Source of the DNA: Omphiscola glabra
Taxonomy: Eukaryota; Mollusca; Gastropoda; Lymnaeidae
Direction of reading: 5' to 3'
NCBI GenBank assembly: GCA_964017045.1
Contig: OZ024797.1
Span: 15,085,562-15,149,561, forward strand
Length of the DNA stretch: 64,000 nucleotides
Within the stretch, counting starts at the first letter, position 1; every line of letters begins with the position of its first letter. Both the position numbers and the translations under genes were made by a program. Below are positions 42,407-53,606 of the stretch, piece by piece. The notes below the pieces were generated by a model, which did not search any database, was not told where the DNA came from, and saw only the letters and a program-made list of their open reading frames with translations.

Positions 42407-43200
42407 CGTCAGCCAATCTCATATGATTCTATCAATGTAGAGGCAGCTGTTATCAGCCAATCTCATAGGATTCTATTAACTATTACAATGTAAAGACAGC
42501 TGTTATCAGCCAATCACATAGGATTCTATTAAGTATTACAATGTAAAGACAGCTGTTATCGGCCAATCACATAGGATTCTATTAAGTATTACAATGTAAA
42601 GACAGCTGTTATCAGCCAATGTCATAGGATTCTATTAACTATTACAATGTAAAGACAGCTGTTATCAGCCAATCTCATATGATTCTTTTAACTATTACAA
42701 TGTAAAGACAGCTGTTATCAGCCAATCTCATAGGATTCTATTAACTATTACAATGTAAAGACAGCTGTTATCAGCCAATCACATAGGATTCTATTAAGTA
42801 TTACAATGTAAAGACAGCTGTTATCGGCCAATCACATAGGATTCTATTAAGTATTACAATGTAAAGACAGCTGTTATCAGCCAATGTCATAGGATTCTAT
42901 TAACTATTACAATGTAAAGACAGCTGTTATCAGCCAATCTCATATGATTCTTTTAACTATTACAATGTAAAGACAGCTGTTATCAGCCAATCTCATAGGA
43001 TTCTATTAACTATTACAATGTAAAGACAGCTGTTATCAGCCAATCTCATAGGATTCTATTAACTATTACAATGTAAAGACAGCTGTTATCAGCCAATCTC
43101 ATAGGATTCTATTAACTATTACAATGTAAAGACAGCTGTTATCAGCCAATCTCATAGGATTCTATTAACTATTACAATGTAAAGACAGCTGTTATCAGCC
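42407..43200. repeat. 53-bp minisatellite, 15 copies, with a 265-bp higher-order duplication
   Basis: Unit with ATTACAATGTAAAGACAGCT, GTTATCAGCCAATCTCATAG and GATTCTATTAACT. The five-unit series with markers CACATAGG, TCGGCC, ATGTCATAGG and TATGATTCTTT starts at 42511 and recurs at 42776, exactly 265 bp on and identical by eye. Confidence 0.97.
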
Positions 43201-43711
43201 TTTTTACTCTGGGGGTTAATTTTTGTATAACATTTTTTTTAAAACCAAGAACTTCAAAATCATATAAAAGTTTATAATTCATTAAAGTCTTAATATAATA
43301 ATATAAAATAAATTATGAACGTCCTTAGTCCATATAAAACAATACACAATGTTAAGTGTGAAGAGGATTTAAAAAAAATTAGTATCGTTATTATTTGTAT
43401 TTATTTTATTTTGCACAAAGACACTCGTTTTTTCTTTAAATAGCAGTTCTTACATTTGACTTAGACAAGGAAACCGTTTACGTATTTCTCAAGTTTCCTG
43501 GTCCATTTGGGCGGACCGGCAATGTAAGGCTCGCGGGCCCGCGCTGCTCAGCGGACCACGACTTTATGGGCAAACATTTGGAGAGACCAAAACGTTGAAA
43601 CTTCTTCAACACCTGTCGGGTTCCAAAACTTTGGTGACGGCGCATGGCTCGATTACTAGGAGTAGGCAACCGTGACCACATGGCTTTTTATATTTAAAGG
43701 CCACGATTAGA
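43201..43711. other. Unique AT-rich sequence
   Basis: 43480-43600 has GC-rich text (GCGGACCGGCAATGTAAGGC) of transposon type, without paired ends. The minus frame at 43478-43681 has no domain. Confidence 0.4.
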
Positions 43712-44009
43712 AGGGCATGTTGCATGACCAGGTTCTCAAACTGCCTCAACATTAGTCATTAGGGCATGTTGCATGACGAGGTTCTCAAACTGCCTAAACA
43801 TTAGGTCATGTTGCACGACGAGGTTCTCAAACTGCCTACACATTAGGGCATGTTGCATGACGAGGTTCTCAAACTGCCTAAACATTAGGGCATGTTGCAC
43901 GACGAGGTTCTCAAACTGCCTAAACATTAGCGCATGTTGCATGACGAGGTTCTCAAACTGCCTAAACATTAGGGCATGTTGCACGACGAGGTTCTCAATC
44001 TGCCTAAAA
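43712..44009. repeat. 40-42-bp minisatellite, 7 copies
   Basis: Unit GGGCATGTTGCATGACGAGG, then TTCTCAAACTGCCTAAACAT, TA. Period 42 in most copies, so frames on both strands stay open. Confidence 0.94.
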
Positions 44010-44117
44010 ATTTCTCAGGTGGGGTGGGGTTGAAAAAAATTTGGAAGATGGGGGAAAAAGGGATGGGGAGGGGAAGTCTTTTTTTTTCCGTTGTGCACCT
44101 GTAAATAAGACTTGAAC

Positions 44118-44330
44118 ATTTATGGAAAATTGGGTTCACCAAGAATCTGTTATGGAAAAATTGGTTCACCAAGAATCTATTATGCAAATTTGAGTTCACC
44201 AAGAATCTGTTGTGGAAAAATTGGTTCACCAAGAATCTGTTATGGAAAAATTGGTTCACCAAGAATCTGTTATGGAAAAATTGGGTTCACCAAGAATCTG
44301 TTATGAAAAAATTGGTTCACCAAGAATATG
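44118..44330. repeat. 30-bp minisatellite, 7 copies
   Basis: Unit TTATGGAAAAATTGGTTCAC plus CAAGAATCTG. Confidence 0.94.
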
Positions 44331-44659
44331 AGGGTGGAAGCAGAGGAGAAGCTAGGGTTTGTGGCCACCCTAGGCGGGCCAAGGATTACCCCCTCCCCCC
44401 CGCGCCCCCACCCCCCACATTCCACCCAATTCCACTAAAATACTTCTGTAGTTTGCCGAAAATGCACCCCCCCCCTTTTTTTTTTCATGTAAAGAAACAA
44501 GTGTCACTCGGGGAAGAATCTCCCCATCCCCTTCCATAATCCAGTTTCTAAGCCACTAGGTGGCAGGATAAAGAAGAGAGGGGATGGTGGAGGGCATCTA
44601 TTAACTAGCAATGTAATCTTGAAATGTAAATTAGTACCGCAAACTGCCAAGAAATCAAG
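44331..44659. other. C-rich unique sequence
   Basis: C runs at 44391-44400 and 44466-44476 within transposon-like GC-rich text starting GGAGAAGCTAGGG. Nothing firm. Confidence 0.35.
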
Positions 44660-45022
44660 TTAAGACACATTCCTAACTACTGATTCCCCTGAAAGAAACC
44701 TATTCACTTTCACTTTGCACGGGAATACCGACGGGTTTTCCCGTAAACTTCTTTTTTTTAAAAAAAGATTTTGAAATTGAATCCTGTTATAAACGCGTTG
44801 GAAGAGATTCGTTGTCACTTCGACAGCGGTCCTTAAACATAGTTTCTTGTATTTGGGCATTTTGGAACCTGACTTACAAACCCTGACATACACACCTGGG
44901 ACAGGGCTTTCAGCAAGCTTCCAATTCTGTGTCTTTGTCCTCCATGGTAAACTGTCTAAGTAGGTTAATGGCGACCGAAGACATTTGCATATTTCAAAAC
45001 AGAGCGACGATTGTCCGCCCAT
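44660..45022 (-). CDS. Open frame of 120 codons, unknown
   Basis: The longest open frame in this window outside tandem repeats and low-complexity DNA. ATG at 45020-45022, stop at 44660. It includes SPVPGVYVRVCKSGSK and LCLRTAVEVTTNLFQ. No domain, signal peptide or membrane segment recognised. The length is within what chance allows in 64 kb. Splice sites were not convincing. Confidence 0.15.
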   Translation of the reverse strand: MGGQSSLCFEICKCLRSPLTYLDSLPWRTKTQNWKLAESPVPGVYVRVCKSGSKMPKYKKLCLRTAVEVTTNLFQRVYNRIQFQNLFLKKRSLRENPSVFPCKVKVNRFLSGESVVRNVS

Positions 45023-45379
45023 ACAATATAATACAACGAGCGGATGTTGGCAAGGGGCGATATCACATTCTGATACTTACCGCCCTTTAAAGGACACTGA
45101 TCCACACAAATGGGGGTGAGGCGGTGAAAAGGGCGGAGGGTGGCGGGGCTTTTTGGGGTTGGGGTGTTTGTGGGAGGGGAGCAGAGTCTGATTACATGGG
45201 GGATAAATCAACGCTTAGGAGACCTTGGGTCCCATTAGAAATCATTTGGGGTGTCTTTACAAAATGGTTAATTTCCGAAAAAAAAGGCCGGGGGGCTCTT
45301 TATTCATTAGTGAATATTTATTCTCCACCGCCTGTTTGGTGAAATTAAAGACTTTCATGCACTGCATACTTGCGATAGC
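45023..45379. other. Unique sequence, G-rich centre
   Basis: 45115-45180 is G-rich; nothing supported. Confidence 0.35.
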
Positions 45380-45850
45380 TAAAGTTGTATATCTGGGTTG
45401 ATCATAAGTTGTTTTCCTGGGATGGTTTGCATACCTGGGGATAGTTATAGTTGTATACTTGGGTCAGTTGTTTACCTGGGACAGTGATATCTGTATACAT
45501 GGGATAGTTGTATACCTTGGACTCTGGGACAGCTACAGTTGTATAGCCGGGATAGTTCAAGTTATATACCTGCGGAACTCTGGGACAGCTACAGTTTGTA
45601 TAGCTGGGATAGTTCAAGTTGTATTTTTTTACCTTCGACATTTGTATACCTGGGACATTTATAGTTGTATTTTCTATCTAGGACAGTTGTACGAATGGGG
45701 TTTCTTTTATTACTCAGAAAGTCACATACCTGGGATAATTAAATACCCATAGGAAAGTGGTATATATCTGGAATATTTGCACAGCTGGGATATCTGCATA
45801 GCCCGGAAATTTTTATTCTTTGAATAGTTGTACGCATGTGATATTTTTTT
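45380..45850. repeat. Degenerate repeat of 24-30 bp, about 17 copies
   Basis: Words TACCTGGGACAGTTATAGTT and GTATA recur with strong drift and variable spacing: an old array beside several young ones. Confidence 0.75.
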
Positions 45851-46026
45851 TAAAAATGAGATGCTTGTTTATCTAGGACAGCTTTGTTCACCGTATAGTC
45901 GTACCCATGGGGCGAGTCTTCTCGCCGGCAGACAGAGTCTTATATCCGCGATTGATGTACTCCTGGATTGTTGCATACGTTGGCAAAACTTCTCTTCACA
46001 ATTCCATCCTCCAGAAAGCTGACGCT

Positions 46027-46175
46027 CTACGACTTTTTCCTTCGGCAGTGAAAACACTTGAGTGTATCTTCAGTTTCTAAGGCGATATGTGTCTGCACAA
46101 TAGCCTCTTCTTTCGGTACACCATGCATCACTTGATTTATAAATTGACTAATCCTAGGATTAGATCTCCATATTG
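46027..46175 (-). CDS. Candidate coding stretch, unknown product
   Basis: The minus frame from about 46175 to the stop at 46027 reads SNPRISQFINQVMHGVPKEE then AIVQTHIALETEDTLKCFHC. It lies in non-repetitive DNA, has a possible acceptor (CTTTCAATATGGAG or CCTAGGATTAG) and looks more protein-like than its surroundings. The overlapping frame at 45869-46057 is also open. No family recognised. The longer frame that continues into the 23-bp array is an artefact. Confidence 0.2.
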
Positions 46176-46352
46176 AAAGAAGAGTAACATTATAACATTG
46201 ATAAAAATGTAAGTGTGCGTTTAAAACAAAAAGAAAAAAATTTAGTCTCGAGGCGCATTTGCGGAAAGAATTGAAGTTTACAGAACTGACACGGCCAATA
46301 TCTGACGGTGTTAGTTGTTTACAAGAACTGACACGGCCAATATCTGAAAGAC

Positions 46353-46945
46353 TTGGCAATGGGGAGCACACAGACTTGGCAATGGGGAGCACACAGACTT
46401 GGCAATGGGGAGCACACAGACTTGGCAATCGGGAACACACAGACTTGGCAATGGGGAGCACACAGACTTGGCAATGGGGTGCACACAGACTTGGCAATAG
46501 TGAGCACACAGACTTTGTAATGGGGTGCACACAGACTTGGCAATGGGGTGCACACAGACTTGGCAATAGTGAGCACACAGACTTTGTAATGGGGTGCACA
46601 CAGACTTGGCAATGGGGTGCACACAGACTTGGCAATAGTGAGCACACAGACTTGGTAATGGGGTGCACACAGACTTGGCAATGGGGAGCACACAGACTTG
46701 GCAATGGGGTGCACACAGACTTGGCAATAGTGAGCACACAGACTTTGTAATGGGGTGCACACAGACTTGGCAATGGGGAGCACACAGACTTGGCAATAGT
46801 GAGCACACAGACTTTGTAATGGGGTGCACACAGACTTGGCAATGGGGTGCACACAGACTTGGCAATAGTGAGCACACAGACTTGGTAATGGGGTGCACAC
46901 AGACTTGGCAATAGCGAGCACACAGACTTGGCAATAGCGAGCACA
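46353..46945. repeat. 23-bp minisatellite, about 26 copies
   Basis: Unit CACACAGACTTGGCAATGGG plus GAG. The TAGTGAGCAC...TTTGTAATGG trimer (69 bp) recurs at 46498, 46567, 46728 and 46797. All three minus frames (Cys/Ala/Pro-rich) and the plus frames are artefacts of 23 bp read in three frames. Confidence 0.96.
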
Positions 46946-47025
46946 CTACTGACATTGTCAGAAAAAAAGAATTCATCTAAAAATAGTAAAAGTCTTCGTT
47001 GTGTTTTACGTCATGTTTAGATTGA

Positions 47026-47182
47026 TGTTCCGGTACAGCTGCTACAGATTGATGTTCCGGTACAGCTGCTACAGATTGATGTTCCGGTACAGCTGCTACA
47101 GATTGATGTTCCGGTACAGCTGCTACAGATTGATGTTCCGGTACAGCTGCTACAGATTGATGTTCCGGTACAGCTGCTACAG
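47026..47182. repeat. 27-bp minisatellite, 6 near-perfect copies
   Basis: Unit GATTGATGTTCCGGTACAGC plus TGCTACA. Copies look identical, so the array is young. Nine-codon period. Confidence 0.97.
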
Positions 47183-47321
47183 CCACATGAATATGTGCTA
47201 CTCTGCCTGACGACCAAATTTTGCCTTGATAAAAGCCTTGGAAATGCTCAACTTTTAATATTTTCTACTTCATATATTTTCACATTTATACATTTTTAAT
47301 TTCAAATATTTTTAAACCTCC

Positions 47322-47393
47322 CTATATTTTCCACTTTCTATATTTTCCACTTTCTATATTTTCCACTTTCTATATTTTCCACTTTCTATATTT
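47322..47393. repeat. 16-bp repeat, 4-5 copies
   Basis: Unit TATATTTTCCACTTTC, identical copies. Confidence 0.95.
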
Positions 47394-47500
47394 TCAGCTA
47401 AGGGGAATCGAGCATCCGTCAAAGTTTTAAAGATCTTGTGTCGTGAGATGAAACTGTTGACCATTGTCCACCATTGCATACTTATCGCTCACGGTGCAAA

Positions 47501-48230
47501 ATGAAGGGATACATATCTGAGCTTAATTTAGCATTATTCTAAACTTAATTGATCAACAGATGAGGTGCGGGATCCCACCACTCTTGTCAGAATTTATTTA
47601 TGATATCTGATGACTGAATGCTTCTGTGACTTTTTTTCCTGTGACTTTTTTCCTGTGACTTTTTTTCCTGTGACTTTTTTTCCTAGCAAAATTTGTGACT
47701 TTTTTCCTGTGACTTTTTTTCCTGTGACTTTTTTTCCTGTGACTTTATTTCCTGTGACATTTTTTCCTTGCAAAATTTGTGACTTTTTTCCTGTGACTTT
47801 TTTTCCTGTGACTTTTTTTCCTGTGCCTTTTTTTCCTGTGACTTTTTTTCCTGTGACAGATATGTATGAAGGGATACATATCTGAGCTTAATTTAGCATT
47901 ATTCTAAACTTAATTGATCAACAGATGAGGTGCGGGATCCCACCACTCTTGTCAGAATTTATTTATGATATCTGATGACTGAATGCTTCTGTGACTTTTT
48001 TTCCTGTGACTTTTTTCCTGTGACTTTTTTTCCTGTGACTTTTTTTCCTAGCAAAATTTGTGACTTTTTTCCTGTGACTTTTTTTCCTGTGACTTTTTTT
48101 CCTGTGACTTTTTTTCCTGTGACTTTATTTCCTGTGACATTTTTTCCTTGCAAAATTTGTGACTTTTTTCCTGTGACTTTTTTTCCTGTGACTTTTTTTC
48201 CTGTGACTTTTTTTCCTGTGCCTTTTTTTC
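47501..48230. repeat. 365-bp tandem duplication
   Basis: The block starting ATGAAGGGATACATATCTGA at 47501 recurs at 47866, exactly 365 bp later. Each holds about 125 bp of unique text, including GATGAGGTGCGGGATCCCAC and GAATTTATTTATGATATCTG, and then a GTGACTTTTTTTCCT array. Text and variant order match nearly base for base. A recent segmental duplication. Confidence 0.95.
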
Positions 48231-48745
48231 CTGTGCCTTTTTTTCCTGTGACTTTTTTTCCTGTGACTTTTTTTCCTGTGACTTTATTTCCTGTGACATT
48301 TTTTCCTTGCAAAATTTGTGACTTTTTTTCCTAGCAAAATTTGTGACTTTTTTTCCTGTGATTTTTTTTCCTGTGACTTTTTTCCTGTGACTTTTTTTCC
48401 TGTGACTTTTTTTCCTGTGACTTTTTTTCCTGTGACTTTTTTTCCTGTGACTTTTTTTCCTGTGATTTTTTTTCCTGTGACTTTTTTCCTGTGACTTTTT
48501 TTCCTGTGACTTTTTTACTGTGATTTTTTTTCCTGTGACTTTATTTCCTGTGACTTTTTTCCTAGCAAAAGTTGTGACTTTTTTCCGTGACTTTTTTTCC
48601 TGTGACTTTTGTTCCTGTGACTTTTTTCCGTGACTTTTTTTCCTGTGACTTTTGTTCCTGTGACTTTTTTCCGTGACTTTTTTTCCTGTGACTTTTTTTC
48701 CAGTGACTTTTTTTCCGTGACTTTTTTTCCTGTGACTTTTTTTCC
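47627..48745. repeat. GTGACTTTTTTTCCT minisatellite, about 70 units in two blocks
   Basis: Units of 13-16 bp (47627-47857 and 47991-48745), with the internal variant CCTAGCAAAATTTGTGAC. It is the same satellite, in the same orientation, as the right ends of the two foldback-like loci, and its end TTTTTTTCCGCTCA matches theirs. An upstream opposite-oriented partner was not found. The Lys/Gly/Thr and Phe/Phe/Pro frames are artefacts. Confidence 0.93.
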
Positions 48746-49384
48746 GCTCACCCCCCTTTCTCCTTAATGCCCCCATCCGGGCCTGCTGCGATTGGCCAAG
48801 ACTTTGCTCTAAATGCCATACAACGTGAATGTTTAGCTACTAAATAAGCGTAGATGGTAACGGAGAATCCTATTCAACTAAAATATATGATTGTTTTGAT
48901 TAAGTTATGTATGTGATGTAATGTGATTCAAAATGAGGTCATGAGGTCAGGACTATGTCAAAGTCCATCGTCTGTCAATACAATGTCATTAAAATTCGGT
49001 TTTTATAGATGCTCTACATTTGCATGCAGGGGCGTAGCATTTACAATTTGAACGGGGGAGGAAATACATCTGTCTTACAAGGGGTGCTGGGGCGAATAAC
49101 TCCCCCCCCCCATGGAACTCTACACCAACACTCCTGGGGGTAGGAGATAGGGCGATGAGTAGAGTAGGGTATTGTGTCCCAGACCCCCCGACATGTGCAG
49201 AAGGGGGGGGGGAGCACTAGGTAACAACAATAAATGTCGCTTCTGTACATTTGATGTTGTTGCTGTCTATTTGACAGTTGTCAAAGTCAAGACTTTCATT
49301 ACAGTTATCGTATGGAGACAACTGCACTTTAAGAAAATGTAAATAAACATCACACAAACAACTCTAAAACTTCACAGTCTAAAG
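48746..49384. other. Unique sequence
   Basis: AGGGGCGTAGCATTTACA near 49028 is a transposon-like terminus followed by C and G runs. No right end identified. No gene supported. Confidence 0.4.
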
Positions 49385-49573
49385 CAGTGATCCTCAAATC
49401 ATTTGTAGCGTAAAAGACCAGTAGCAACGATCCCCATTGAAGTCGGAAAGGGGGCCAAATATGTTAGCACTTACTATTCTTACTTATCCTAAAATGAATC
49501 ATCAGTCATAGACCGGCAACTGGATACTCGTGGGCCGTCTTCGATCAGCGGGATAGCACTTAGAGTAGCACTG
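49385..49573. mobile_element. Possible hAT-type short element
   Basis: Starts CAGTGATCCTCAAATCATTT and ends TTAGAGTAGCACTG (complement CAGTGCTACTCTAA): loose inverted ends of the same type as 55372-55570, similar length (189 bp). No target duplication. Low certainty. Confidence 0.4.
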
Positions 49574-49598
49574 ATAGACCGAGGACGTTACATCAAAC

Positions 49599-49765
49599 TG
49601 TCGTGTGACACTCCATTCTACTGTCGTGTGGCACCCTATACTACAGTCATGTGGTGCCACATTCTACTGTCGTGTGGCGCCCCATTCTACTGTCGAGTGG
49701 CGCCCCATTCTACTGTTGTGAGGCGCCCCATTCTACTGTCGTGTGGCGCCCCATTCTACTGTTGT
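49599..49765. repeat. 23-bp minisatellite, 7 copies
   Basis: Unit CTGTCGTGTGGCGCCCCATT plus CTA. Left copies are drifted. Confidence 0.92.
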
Positions 49766-49925
49766 TTATATTAATAATTATGGTCTGCCACTAAGCCCTT
49801 TGCAGTTCTGTTTGCCACTGTACTGCCCCCCCCCCACCCTTTGCTCACTGACACCAGTGCTAGTGTCCCAATTCATCCCTTCTAATAAATTAAACATTTC
49901 ACCCCGACAGTTGAATGGAAAGAGT

Positions 49926-50007
49926 TGTCAGTGGGGTTGCCACGCTGTCACCAGTTGGCCACAGCGGTCAGTGGAGTTGCCACGTTGTCACCAGTTGGCC
50001 ACACCCA
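49926..50007. repeat. About 41-bp direct repeat, 2 copies
   Basis: Two copies with GTTGCCACG(C/T)TGTCACCAG and TTGGCCACA. Confidence 0.88.
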
Positions 50008-50474
50008 TCATCATTGCAGGCGTAATAAAAACTGAGAGTAACTAAAACTGTAAGGATAACACACTGTATCCATTATTTACATCTATGCTGGAACCTATAG
50101 ATGACATCGTGTGTCTGTTGGAAGGTGTGTGTATTTGTGTGCGACTGTGTGTGTTTCCAGTTTAGTGTGTGTATGTGTAGAGGGATCCTCCTCATTTTGA
50201 CAAACACATTGATTGAAGCAATCGAATCTAATCTTATAATCAAAAATATTTCCTTTTAGACCTACTTAAAATGGCCGCCATTATTTCTAAGCACTTGAAT
50301 CAGGTGTCAAATAATTTGTATTCATTTTAGCGCGCATACAAAAAATGTTTTTTATCTATTTCAGAGCGCAATTGACTATGCGACTCCGAGAATACAACTA
50401 GTTATATCATTAAATTTAGCCGCCCCCCTCGGGGGCAACCCGCTCCCGTACCCACCCACCAATGTCCCCAACAC
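50008..50474. other. Unique sequence, GT-rich centre
   Basis: GTGTGT-rich at 50108-50178. If the exon at 50475-50678 is real this is its downstream intron, starting GTGTTGGGG on the minus strand. Confidence 0.4.
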
Positions 50475-50678
50475 CTGTTGTTCCCAGTTCTTGTTGTCTT
50501 CCCTAAGATCCTCGTAAACCTTGTCATCTGTCACCTGCACAATGACACTAAATTTCACGCCACTCGCCTTGGCCTCCGAAACAATGTTTGTGGTCGGCAA
50601 GGGTTCTCGGCCTTTTATAAGTAAACACACTCCCAGCGGCTCTCTAGCTGGAGACACGACCTGTTCACATGAACAAGT
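50475..50678 (-). CDS. Candidate internal coding exon, unknown product (best host exon)
   Basis: On the minus strand an acceptor with a good pyrimidine tract (CTTTTCTTTGTCTTTGCAG) is followed by 204 bp fully open and then a consensus donor, CAACAG/GTGTTG. Length is 68 codons, phase 0-0. It reads TCSCEQVVSPAREPLGVCLL, then KGREPLPTTNIVSEAKASGV, then KFSVIVQVTDDKVYEDLRE, ending NKNWEQQ. Composition is balanced and unlike the repeats on either side. The Cys pair at the start and the beta-type text (VKFSVIVQV) could suit an extracellular domain, but I recognise no family. A shorter form ending at GTGCAG/GTGACA is possible. The opposite-strand frame is a shadow. The 14-bp array lies 29 bp upstream, inside the presumed intron. 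Confidence 0.5.
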
Positions 50679-50706
50679 CTGCAAAGACAAAGAAAAGGTT
50701 AGCAAA

Positions 50707-50955
50707 GTGACGACAGAGGGTGACGACAGAGGGTGACGACAGAGGGTGACGGCAGTATGGTGATGGCAGGATGGTGATTATATGATGGTGATGGCAGGAT
50801 GGTGATGGCCGGATGGTGATGCCAGGATGGTGATGACAGAATGATGATGGCAGGATGGTGATGGCAGGATGGGGATGGCAGGATGATATGACAGGATGGT
50901 GATGGCAGGATTGTGATGGCAGGAAGGTGATGTCAGGATGGTGATGGCAGGATAT
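50707..50955. repeat. 13-15-bp GATGGTGATGGCAG minisatellite
   Basis: Begins with three GACGACAGAGGGT units (13 bp), then about 15 units of GATGGCAGGATGGT with losses. It lies just upstream (minus sense) of the exon candidate. Confidence 0.9.
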
Positions 50956-51019
50956 AGACGGTGTGATTAAAGTAGGAAGACGATGGAGAGGGTGATGTTT
51001 TGGTGATGATGGTAGAAGA

Positions 51020-51380
51020 ATGACATGGTGAAGTGAGTCGATGGAACACGGTAAAGAGTATCCATGGAACATGGTGAAGTGGAGCGCATAGAACATGGTG
51101 AGGCGGGTCCATGAAACACATTGAAGTAGGGACATGAAACACGGTGAAGAGTGTCTATGGAACATGGTGAAATGAGTCCATGTAACATGGTGAAGTGGGT
51201 CCATGAAACACAGTGAAGTGGGTCCATGGAACATGGTGAAATGAGTCCATGTAACATGGTGAAGTGGGTCCATGAAACACAGTGAAGTGGGTCCATGGAA
51301 AATGGTGAAATGAGTCCATGTAACATGGTGAAGTGGGTCCATGAAACACAGTGAAGTGGGTCCATGGAACATGGTGAAAG
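51020..51380. repeat. 23-bp minisatellite in 69-bp trimers
   Basis: Unit GTCCATGGAACATGGTGAAG plus TGG. The series GTAACATGG / GAAACACAG / GGAACATGG recurs at 51181, 51250 and 51319, 69 bp apart. Left copies are drifted. Minus frames rich in Met/Phe/His/Pro are artefacts. Confidence 0.95.
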
Positions 51381-52373
51381 GGGTCAAAATAGTCAGCAGG
51401 TGAAGATGTCAGAACCTCTGTTACTTGTCATCAATCCGTCACTATTAATACGTTTGTTTGTATCGTAACAACCAGGTCGAATGTGTTCAGTTGGTGCCAC
51501 CGTCTGTTGGCAAGTAAGGACATCGGAGACAAAGAGCGATAAATCGCGAGCTCATTACGTCCATCCACTGCCTACTGCGCATGTCTACTGCGCATCAGAT
51601 TTCGTCACAATCGATGACTGTGACTTCAGCTCTTTCTTTAGAGCGATGACTGTAGCATGCCCAGATAGTTTTTTTTTTTTTTTTAAATCCTAGTTTTATT
51701 TTTATATTTCGTTTCATGGTGTGTGTTTGTGAGTGAAATAACGGGGGTGGGGGAGAAGGAAATAGGGTTGATGGGGGGGGGGGTTTAAAGGGGAAGGATA
51801 AAAAATCAAATGGTTTAAAAATAAACACGGTGTTTACGTGTTATCAAGGGGGAGACCATCGTGTTTAGACACTCTTGCTCCGATTATCTTCTTTAATTAC
51901 ATTATATTCTTGGTCTTGTAACTACGCAATACTGACCCGGTTGGGGGGGGGGGGACGTAGGGTGGGGGGCGCTGTTTCCTTTTATGGCTGTATGCTTGTT
52001 ATGCATGTCCTTAGGTCGTTGTTAGTAAGTATATGTCAAAATATTTCAGTCATTCTTTCTATAATATGTTATATTGTGTGTAAATTGAGAGGCACGAGTA
52101 AACCTGGAAGAATGTGCACAAAATATTTGGTTGAAATTCAATAATTGGTTATGGACCTTAAAAATAAGAAATAGAAATGAATAAAACATAAGGTAATCCA
52201 CTAGAAGTATAAGGATGTGTATATTATTGTATTGATTTGTTGGCAGAAACAGCATCACGGAAAGTTCCATTCCGGAATTTGGGAGAGTTCCGGCCTTCAC
52301 CTCTCTTGATATTATATTCAAATCTCTTATAAATAATGACCAACATTTGTCCTACATGTTATATTACTCAGTA
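51381..52373. other. Unique sequence
   Basis: 51560-51600 holds two ACTGCGCAT copies, NRF1-like half sites. T run 51667-51684, G runs at 51774-51783 and 51943-51953. Short opposed open frames have no domain. Nothing firm. Confidence 0.35.
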
Positions 52374-53027
52374 ATAGTGCCGGATTTGGGGAGATTTTGT
52401 TGTGCCGGATTGGGGGAGATTTTGTAGTGCCAGATTGGGGGAGATTTTGTAGTGCCAGATTGGGGGAGATTTTGTTGTGCCAGATTGGGGGAGATTTTGT
52501 AGTGCCAGATTGGGGGAGATTTTGTAGTGCCAGATTGGGGGAGAGATTGTAGTGCCAGATTGGGGGAGATTTTGTAGTGCCAGATTGGGGAAGATTTTGT
52601 AGTGCCAGATTGGGGGAGATTTTGTAGTGTCAGATTGGGGGAGATTTTGTAGTGCCAGATTGTGGTAGATTTTGTAGTTCCTGATTTGGGGAGATTTTGT
52701 AGTGCCAGATTGGGGGGGATTTTGTAGTGCCAGATTGGGCAAGATTTTGTTGTGCCAGATTGGGAGAGATAATGTAGTGCCAGATTGGGGGAGATTTTGT
52801 AGTGCCAGATTGGGGGAGATTTTATAGTACCAGATTGGGGGAGATTTTGTAGTGCCAGATTGTGGGAGATTTTATAGTGCCAGATTGGGGGATATTTTGT
52901 AGTGCCAGATTGGGGGAGATTTTGTAGTGTCAGATTGGAGGAGAGATTTTATAGTGCCAGATTGGGGGAGAGATTTTATAGTGCCAGATCGTGGGAGGTT
53001 TTGTAGTGCTAGATCGTGGGAGATTTC
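52374..53027. repeat. 25-bp minisatellite, about 26 copies
   Basis: Unit GTGCCAGATTGGGGGAGATT plus TTGTA. Near the right end copies gain two bases (GAGAGATTTTATAG) and drift (ATCGTGGGAG). Confidence 0.96.
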
Positions 53028-53244
53028 GGCTGGAGCCGACCCAAGGAACTTAACTACAAGATTTGCACTTTGACCTTTAAAGTCGGAGTCGAAAACGTAA
53101 ACTTGACCTTCTGTTAAGTCATAGTTTGATGACGTAATTGCTTTTTACAATTAAAGGATTGGCTTTTGAGTGTTCCCTTTCATCATTATCAGAATATAGG
53201 TGCAAACATGGAGGAGATTGTCAAAGCCACCCTTATATCACCTT
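53028..53244. other. Unique sequence
   Basis: Short spacer; nothing supported. Confidence 0.4.
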
Positions 53245-53606
53245 TATGATACATGACTGTATCACCTCCATGAGACATGACTGTATCACCTCCATGAGAC
53301 ATGACTATATCACCTCTATGAGACATGACTGTATCACCTCTATGAGACATGACTGTATCACCTCTATGAGACATGACTGTATCACCTCATGAGACATGAC
53401 TGTATCACCTCTATGAGACATGATTGTATCACCTCTATGAGACATGACTGTATCACCTCTGTGAGACATGATTGTATCACCTCTGTGAGACATGACTGTA
53501 TCACCTCTGTGAGACATGATTGTATCACCTCTATGAGACATGACTGTATCACCTCTATGATACTTGACTTTACATGACTGCATCACCTTTCTGAGACATG
53601 ACATTA
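53245..53606. repeat. 24-bp minisatellite, about 15 copies
   Basis: Unit GACTGTATCACCTCTATGAG plus ACAT. Variants GATTGT and CTGTGAG alternate. Eight-codon period, open frames on both strands. Confidence 0.96.

Noticed and set aside
46027..46976. Cys/Ala/Pro-rich minus proteins of 200-305 residues
   Set aside because: 23-bp unit artefact; only the non-repeat end (46027-46175) was kept as a weak candidate.
47610..48776. Lys-rich and Phe/Pro-rich proteins on the two strands
   Set aside because: Minisatellite of 13-16 bp; frames shift as the unit length changes.
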